This document shows, one piece after another, positions 59,062-64,000 of a stretch of 64,000 bases of DNA. The DNA is taken from contig NZ_CP047650.1 in the NCBI RefSeq assembly GCF_009906855.1, forward strand, positions 5,146,001 through 5,210,000, given 5' to 3'. Position 1 is the first letter of the stretch, and every line of letters begins with the position of its first letter. A model generated the notes under the pieces. It saw nothing but the letters and a program-made list of their open reading frames with translations. It made no database searches and was not told where the DNA came from. A program made the position numbers and the translations under genes. Origin of the DNA: Xylophilus rhododendri. Lineage in GTDB: Bacteria; Pseudomonadota; Gammaproteobacteria; Burkholderiales; Burkholderiaceae_C.

Positions 59062-60287
59062 AGCCGGCCCGGGCGGGGCTCGCGGCCTTCGTCTTCTGGC
59101 GGCTTGTCGATCCACAGCGTGAGCCGGGCCACACCGTACAGCGCGCCGAAGCAGGCGATCAGCAGCAGCGTGTCCTGCCACCAGGGCCGGTCGAAGCGGG
59201 CACCGAAGAAACTCAGCGTCAGCAGCACCACCACCAGGTGGGCGCAGAACACCGGCAGCGAGGCCTTGCCCAGCGTCTCCAGGTAATGCTGGCGCGGCAG
59301 GCGTTTGGTCAACGCCGGGCCGAAGCGGATCGTCAGGATGGTCAGCGCGATCAGGTCCAGCAGGCGCAGCGGTCCCAGCAGCCATTTGTCGAACAGCATG
59401 TTGAGCTTCTCGTCGGCCTCGAAGGGCGCCTGGCCCACTTTGTGGCGCCAGACCATGCAGGTCACCCCCACGAACACCGCCGCCACCAGCGCCCAGTTGG
59501 GAAAGGTGAAGGGTTTGGCCTTGGGATCGTTGCGGCTGGCGCCCATCCACAGGCCCAGCATCCACAGCAGCTGCCAGCCGTAGGTGGCGAAGGAGCCGGT
59601 CTCGTGGAAGGGCACCGGCATGGGGATCAGCGCCGAGGTGCCGTTGTAGATCCATTCGCCCAGGCCGAACTGGGCCAGCAGCCAGAGCAGGGCGCTGGTC
59701 GCCATCACCGGCGCCCAGCCGTGGCGCAGCGCCAGCGCCAGCACCCAGGGGCTGAGCAGCATGAACAGCACGTACAGCGGCAGGATGTCGAGCAGCGGCG
59801 GCTCGTAGATCAGCATCAGCGCCGAGACCAGGGCCACCAGCGGCCGCTGCAGGTAGAAGGACATCAGGTCGGTGACGGCGGTCTGCTCGTGCTTGATGCC
59901 GATGAAGGCGATCACCGTGAACAGGAAACCCAGCGTGGCGGCCTGGCACCAGTAGACCTTGAGTGCCCGCTTCCAGAAGGCGCGCTCCATCTCCGGCACG
60001 CTCTTCCTCCAGGCCAGCCGGCCGTAGACCAGGCCGGCCATATAGGCCGAAAGGAGCACGAAACCTTCCGCCGCCGAGACGAAGCCGAAAGGCTGGCCCA
60101 GCGGCGTGGTCAGCCGGGTCGGGAGATGGGTGAGGGTCATCAGCACCAGCATCAGCCCGCGCAGGGCGTCGATCTCCCAGCGGCGGCTGGAACTGGCGGG
60201 CGGAGCGGGCGACGCGGGCTGCGGCATGAATGGGGATGGCACGGAGGGTGCCGATTGTGGCAGTGCCCGGCGTATGAACGGTTTCAA
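59049..60287 (-). CDS. OpgC-like membrane acyltransferase
   Basis: A polytopic inner-membrane protein of 412 residues (392 if it starts at ATG 60227). The OpgC signature begins at RRWEIDALRGLMLVLMTLTHLPTRL and continues with GFVSAAEGFVLLSAYMAGLVYGR. About ten hydrophobic helices follow. OpgC adds succinyl groups to osmoregulated periplasmic glucans in E. coli. The opgGH synthesis genes are not in the window, so the glycan substrate is not certain. Confidence 0.9.
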   Translation of the reverse strand: MKPFIRRALPQSAPSVPSPFMPQPASPAPPASSSRRWEIDALRGLMLVLMTLTHLPTRLTTPLGQPFGFVSAAEGFVLLSAYMAGLVYGRLAWRKSVPEMERAFWKRALKVYWCQAATLGFLFTVIAFIGIKHEQTAVTDLMSFYLQRPLVALVSALMLIYEPPLLDILPLYVLFMLLSPWVLALALRHGWAPVMATSALLWLLAQFGLGEWIYNGTSALIPMPVPFHETGSFATYGWQLLWMLGLWMGASRNDPKAKPFTFPNWALVAAVFVGVTCMVWRHKVGQAPFEADEKLNMLFDKWLLGPLRLLDLIALTILTIRFGPALTKRLPRQHYLETLGKASLPVFCAHLVVVLLTLSFFGARFDRPWWQDTLLLIACFGALYGVARLTLWIDKPPEDEGREPRPGRLQGR

Positions 60288-60342
60288 GAATGCCAGGATT
60301 TGGGCTAGCCTTTCGGGTCGTCCAAGGCCAGGAAGGTTCCGA

Positions 60343-63300
60343 GTGTTGCTGCCGCGATTTTTTCACCGTCTCTTCCCGCTGTTCTCCGCCGCGGCCCTGC
60401 TGGCCCTGAGTGCCGCACCGGCCTCGGCCCTGCAGATCGCCAGCTTTTCGCCGCAGGGCGAGGTCGGCGAGGTCCGACAGGCGGTGGCCAGCTTCGATGC
60501 GGCGGCGGTGCGTTTCGGCGATCCGGCCGCCGCCGCCCCGCTGGCGGTGCGCTGCGAAGGCGCCGACGCCGCCGCGTTCAAGGGCCAGGGCCGCTGGACC
60601 AGCGAGCGCCGCTGGGTCTTCGATTTCGCCGCGCCCCTGCCGCCCGGCGTGCGCTGCACGGTCAGCCCCGAGCCGGCTTTCCGCCCGACGAGCGGCGATG
60701 CCCTGCCGGCCGGCCGGGTGTTCCGCTTCAGCACCGGCGGCCCCTTCGTGCGCAGCCTGCGGCCTTACGAGGGCGAGCGCATCGACGAGCAGCAGGTCTT
60801 CCTCCTGAGGCTGAACGGCGCGGCGACGGCCGAAAGCCTGGCCGCCCATGTCTGGTGCAGGGTCGAGGGCATCGGCGAGCGGGTGCCGGTGCGCGCCATC
60901 GGCGGTGCCCAGCGCGATGCCGTGCTGAAGGCGGTCAACGAAAGCAAGGCCGCCGCCGCCGCGCCGCTGGCCTTCGCGACCCTGGCCTGCAATCGCCGCC
61001 TGCCAGCGGTAGCCCATGTGGAGCTGGTTTTCGAGCCCGGCGTCGCCACGCCCAGCGGCATCGCCAGCCGTGTCGAGAAACGCTGGAAATTCCAGGTGCA
61101 GGAGGCCTTCGAGGCCGAAACCTCCTGCGAACGCGAGAACGCCCAGGCCGCCTGCCTGCCGATCCGGCCGCTGGCCTTGCGGTTCAACGCGCCGGTCACC
61201 CGCAAGCAGGCCGCGGCGGTGCGCCTGGCCGGCCCGCAGCAGGAGATGTCGCCGCAGTTCGACGAGGCCACCGGGCCGGACGACGCGGTGGTCGAGAGCA
61301 TCCGCTTCACCGGCCCCTTCGTCGAACGCGGCAGCTACACCCTCAAGCTTCCGTCCGGCTTCCAGGACGCCGCCGGCCGCCCGCTGAGCAATGCCGCCGC
61401 CTTTCCCATGACCATCGCCATGGGCGCCTTGCCGCCGCTGGCCAAGTTCGCCGCCGCGCCCTTCGGCATCATCGAGCGCTACGCCGAGCCCGACAGCGAA
61501 AAGACCGGCAAGGCGATGCTGCCCGTCACCCTGCGCCATGTGGAGGCCGCGCTGTCGGTGAAAGCCGCCTCGCCCGGCCGGCCCTCGGGCCAGGTCAGCG
61601 ACCTGCGTCCGCAGACCGATGCCGACATCCTCGCCTGGCTGGCCCGGGTGGAGCGCTACGACGAGAGCCAGGTGCCGCGCGAGCAGGCCGCCCGCGACAT
61701 CCAGGGCCCGCTGCCGCCCAAGCTGCCGGACCAGGACGGCGTGGAATCGCGCAGCGTCTCCCTGCTGGCAGGCCGTGCCGATATCCGCACGCTGGCCCTG
61801 CCGGCGGCCGCCGCGGGCGATCCCCGGCCCTTCGAAGTCATCGGCATCCCGCTGGACCCGGGCTTCCATGTGGTGGAGATCGCCTCGCCGCGCCTGGGCG
61901 CGGCCCTGCTCGATCCGGCCTATGGCGCCGCCCGGCCCATGTATGTGCGCACCACCGCGCTGGTCACCAACCTGGGGGTGCATTTCAAGCTGGGCCGCGA
62001 AGGGGCGCTGGCCTGGGTCACCACCCTGGACAAGGGCCGGCCGGTGGCAGGGGCCGCGGTACGCGTGTCCGATTGCGCCGGCAAGGAAGTGGCCAGCGCC
62101 AGGACCGACGACAGCGGCATCGCGCGTTTCACCGGCCTGTCTTCCGAGCCGGCGCGCTGCGGCGCCCAGTTCGCCAAGGCCTGGGAATGGCGCCAGGCGT
62201 ATTTCGTCAGCGCCCGCGCCGGCGACGACATGAGTTTCGTCTGGAGCGACTCGCAGCGCGGCATCGAGCCCTGGCGCTTCAACGTGCCCACCAGCCGCGC
62301 CGCCATGCCCGACCTGCAGGCCCACACCGTCTTCGACCGCACCCTGCTGCGGGCCGGCGAGACGGTGGGCATGAAACACATCCTGCGCCGCCAGAGCACC
62401 GAAGGCTTCGGCCTGCCGGCCAGCCTGCCGCAGACCCTGGTCATCACCCATGAAGGCAGCGGCCAGGAGTTCACCCAGCCGCTGGCCTGGCGCAACACCC
62501 CCACCGGCGGCTGCAGCGCCGAAAGCAGCTTCAGCCTGCCCAAGGCCGCCAAGCTCGGCAGCTATACCGTGGCCTTGCGCTACGAGCGCACCGCGCCCTC
62601 GAATGCCTCGTCTGGCGAGAACGACACCACACGCGGCCTCTCGCTGGACACCGGCAGCTTCCGCGTCGAGGAGTTCCGCCTGCCGGTCTACGAAGGCCGC
62701 ATCGCGCCCGCCGGCAAGCTGCCGCTGGTCAATATCGACGCACTCGCGGCGCAGGTGCAGATCGGTTATGTGTCCGGCGGCCCCGCGGCAGGGCTGCCGG
62801 TGCGCTTGTCGGCCATGGTGCGCGGCAAGTCGCTGAGCTTTTCCGACTACGAGGGTTTCGCCTTCGATCCGCCCCGGCCGCGCCAGGACGCCAGCCGGGA
62901 CAGCGGCCCCGACGACGAATCCGGCGAGGAAACCGCCCAGGCCGCCGACGACGCCCGGGTGGTCGCCGACAAGCTGCCCCTGGTGCTGGACCGCCAGGGC
63001 AACGGCAAGACCAGCATCCCCGCACTGCCCAAGAGCGCCGCCGCGCGCGAGCTGCTGCTGGAAGCGCGCTACGCCGACCCCAACGGCGAGGTGCAGACCC
63101 TGCGCAGCAGCCTCACCCTCTGGCCCGCCGCGGTGATCGCCGGCATCAAGGCCGAGAGCTGGGTGTCCATCGGCCAGAAGGCCAGCTTGCAGGCCCTGGC
63201 GCTGGACCTGGACGGCAAGCCGCAGGCCGACGTGCCCCTGTCGGTGCGGGCCACGGCACGCACGGTGACCAGCAGCAGGAAGCGCCTGGTCGGCGGCTTC

Positions 63301-64000
63301 TACACCTACGACAACCGCACCGAGACCAAGGACCTGGGCGAGATCTGCTCCGGCCGCAGCGACGCCCATGGCCTGCTGGCCTGCGAAGCCAGCCTGCCGC
63401 AGGCCGGCGAGGTCGAGCTGGTGGCCACCGCCCGCGACCGCGCCGGCAACCAGGCGCAGGCCGCCACCTCGGTCTATGTCACCCGCCAGGGCGAGATCTG
63501 GTTCGGCGGCGAGGACCATGACCGCATCGATGTCCTGCCCGAAAAGAAGAGCTACCAGCCCGGCGAGACGGCACGCTTCCAGGTGCGCATGCCCTTCCGC
63601 CGGGCGACCGCCCTGGTGGCGGTGGAGCGCGAAGGCATCGTCGAGACCCAGGTGGTGCAGCTGCAGGGCCAGGATCCGACCCTGAGCCTGAAGGTGAAGG
63701 AGACCTGGGGCCCGAATGTCTACGTGAGCGTGCTGGCCCTGCGCGGCCGGCTGCGCGAAGTGCCCTGGTACAGCTTCTTCAGCTGGGGCTGGCGCGCGCC
63801 GCGCGAGTGGCTCACGGCCTATCGCTTCGAAGGCCGCGACTGGGTGGCGCCCAGCGCCCTGGTCGATCTGAGCAAACCCGCCTACCGCTTCGGCATGGCC
63901 GAGATCCGGGTCAGCAGCAAGGCCCATACGCTGGACGTGCAGGTGGCCGCCGACAAGCCGCGCTACCCGGTGCGCGGCAAGGCGCTGGTCACCATCAGCG
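60343..64000 (+). CDS. Alpha-2-macroglobulin family protein, 3' end outside window
   Basis: A large periplasmic macroglobulin-like protein thought to trap invading proteases. The frame is open from GTG 60343 to the window edge, giving at least 1219 residues. AGGAAGG about 7 bp upstream supports the start. The first about 28 residues are a Sec signal (PLFSAAALLALSAAPASA) without a lipobox. Macroglobulin domains are visible, including the MG2-like HTVFDRTLLRAGETVGMKH and the later VLPEKKSYQPGETARFQV. The thioester region and the complement-type domain would lie downstream. In this group a pbpC gene often follows. Confidence 0.9.
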   Translation, partial: MLLPRFFHRLFPLFSAAALLALSAAPASALQIASFSPQGEVGEVRQAVASFDAAAVRFGDPAAAAPLAVRCEGADAAAFKGQGRWTSERRWVFDFAAPLPPGVRCTVSPEPAFRPTSGDALPAGRVFRFSTGGPFVRSLRPYEGERIDEQQVFLLRLNGAATAESLAAHVWCRVEGIGERVPVRAIGGAQRDAVLKAVNESKAAAAAPLAFATLACNRRLPAVAHVELVFEPGVATPSGIASRVEKRWKFQVQEAFEAETSCERENAQAACLPIRPLALRFNAPVTRKQAAAVRLAGPQQEMSPQFDEATGPDDAVVESIRFTGPFVERGSYTLKLPSGFQDAAGRPLSNAAAFPMTIAMGALPPLAKFAAAPFGIIERYAEPDSEKTGKAMLPVTLRHVEAALSVKAASPGRPSGQVSDLRPQTDADILAWLARVERYDESQVPREQAARDIQGPLPPKLPDQDGVESRSVSLLAGRADIRTLALPAAAAGDPRPFEVIGIPLDPGFHVVEIASPRLGAALLDPAYGAARPMYVRTTALVTNLGVHFKLGREGALAWVTTLDKGRPVAGAAVRVSDCAGKEVASARTDDSGIARFTGLSSEPARCGAQFAKAWEWRQAYFVSARAGDDMSFVWSDSQRGIEPWRFNVPTSRAAMPDLQAHTVFDRTLLRAGETVGMKHILRRQSTEGFGLPASLPQTLVITHEGSGQEFTQPLAWRNTPTGGCSAESSFSLPKAAKLGSYTVALRYERTAPSNASSGENDTTRGLSLDTGSFRVEEFRLPVYEGRIAPAGKLPLVNIDALAAQVQIGYVSGGPAAGLPVRLSAMVRGKSLSFSDYEGFAFDPPRPRQDASRDSGPDDESGEETAQAADDARVVADKLPLVLDRQGNGKTSIPALPKSAAARELLLEARYADPNGEVQTLRSSLTLWPAAVIAGIKAESWVSIGQKASLQALALDLDGKPQADVPLSVRATARTVTSSRKRLVGGFYTYDNRTETKDLGEICSGRSDAHGLLACEASLPQAGEVELVATARDRAGNQAQAATSVYVTRQGEIWFGGEDHDRIDVLPEKKSYQPGETARFQVRMPFRRATALVAVEREGIVETQVVQLQGQDPTLSLKVKETWGPNVYVSVLALRGRLREVPWYSFFSWGWRAPREWLTAYRFEGRDWVAPSALVDLSKPAYRFGMAEIRVSSKAHTLDVQVAADKPRYPVRGKALVTIS

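Noticed and set aside
58111..63927. A 1938-codon minus-strand frame over the hydrolase, OpgC and macroglobulin genes
   Set aside because: It runs across three real genes, is low in motif content and overlaps another minus-strand gene in a different frame.

Overview
The window is a GC-rich (roughly two-thirds G+C), gene-dense stretch of bacterial chromosome. The gene orders hfq-hflX-hflK-hflC-DUF2065-hisZ-purA, rlmN-pilF-rodZ-ispG-hisS-yfgM-bamB-der and thrC-mobB-moeA-moaD-moaE, and the protein sequences, point to a betaproteobacterium of the Burkholderiales, most likely Comamonadaceae. This placement is inferred from gene order and family knowledge; no search was run. No tRNA, rRNA, CRISPR array, transposase or phage gene was seen.

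Layout. 1-5912: homoserine dehydrogenase (5' end outside), an intruding VapBC-type toxin-antitoxin pair, threonine synthase, then the molybdenum cofactor genes mobB-moeA-moaD-moaE, nearly all overlapping by ATGA or GTGA. 5920-8664: a SET-domain protein divergent from a PAS sensor kinase whose receiver domain lies in another frame. 8805-16742: the 2-oxoglutarate dehydrogenase operon sucA-sucB-lpdA, with a second small overlapping gene pair between sucB and lpdA, followed by zapE and a coiled-coil lipoprotein. 16765-24022: PP2C phosphatase, DinG/YoaA-type helicase, bamD, rluD, scpB and rluB. 24132-33375: ndk and the rlmN-to-der housekeeping cluster. 33487-40712: hfq to purA plus a phosphoribosyltransferase, ending at a strong terminator. 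40822-42477: an orphan MinD/FlhG-like ATPase with a diguanylate cyclase. 42605-47619: a MarR-controlled tripartite drug efflux operon ending at a strong terminator. 47789-56385: a minor-pilin operon (fimT, pilV, pilW, pilX, pilY1, pilE). 56469-64000: a Do-type protease, an SGNH hydrolase convergent with an OpgC-type acyltransferase, and the first 3.66 kb of an alpha-2-macroglobulin gene that runs off the window.

How the genes work together. Most of the window is core metabolism, RNA modification and envelope biogenesis (BamB, BamD, RodZ, YfgM, HflKC, DegP-like protease). The unusual part is two small toxin-antitoxin-like pairs, each placed inside a core metabolic operon and each joined internally by ATGA overlap. 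The first also overlaps thrC and carries a near-ideal operator palindrome over its putative promoter. The other leading observations are the split hybrid kinase, the possibly leaderless marR transcript with a palindrome between its -35 and -10, the ParA-like ATPase/GGDEF pair, and a FimT pilin with a C-terminal GRxR motif of the kind linked to DNA binding in natural transformation.
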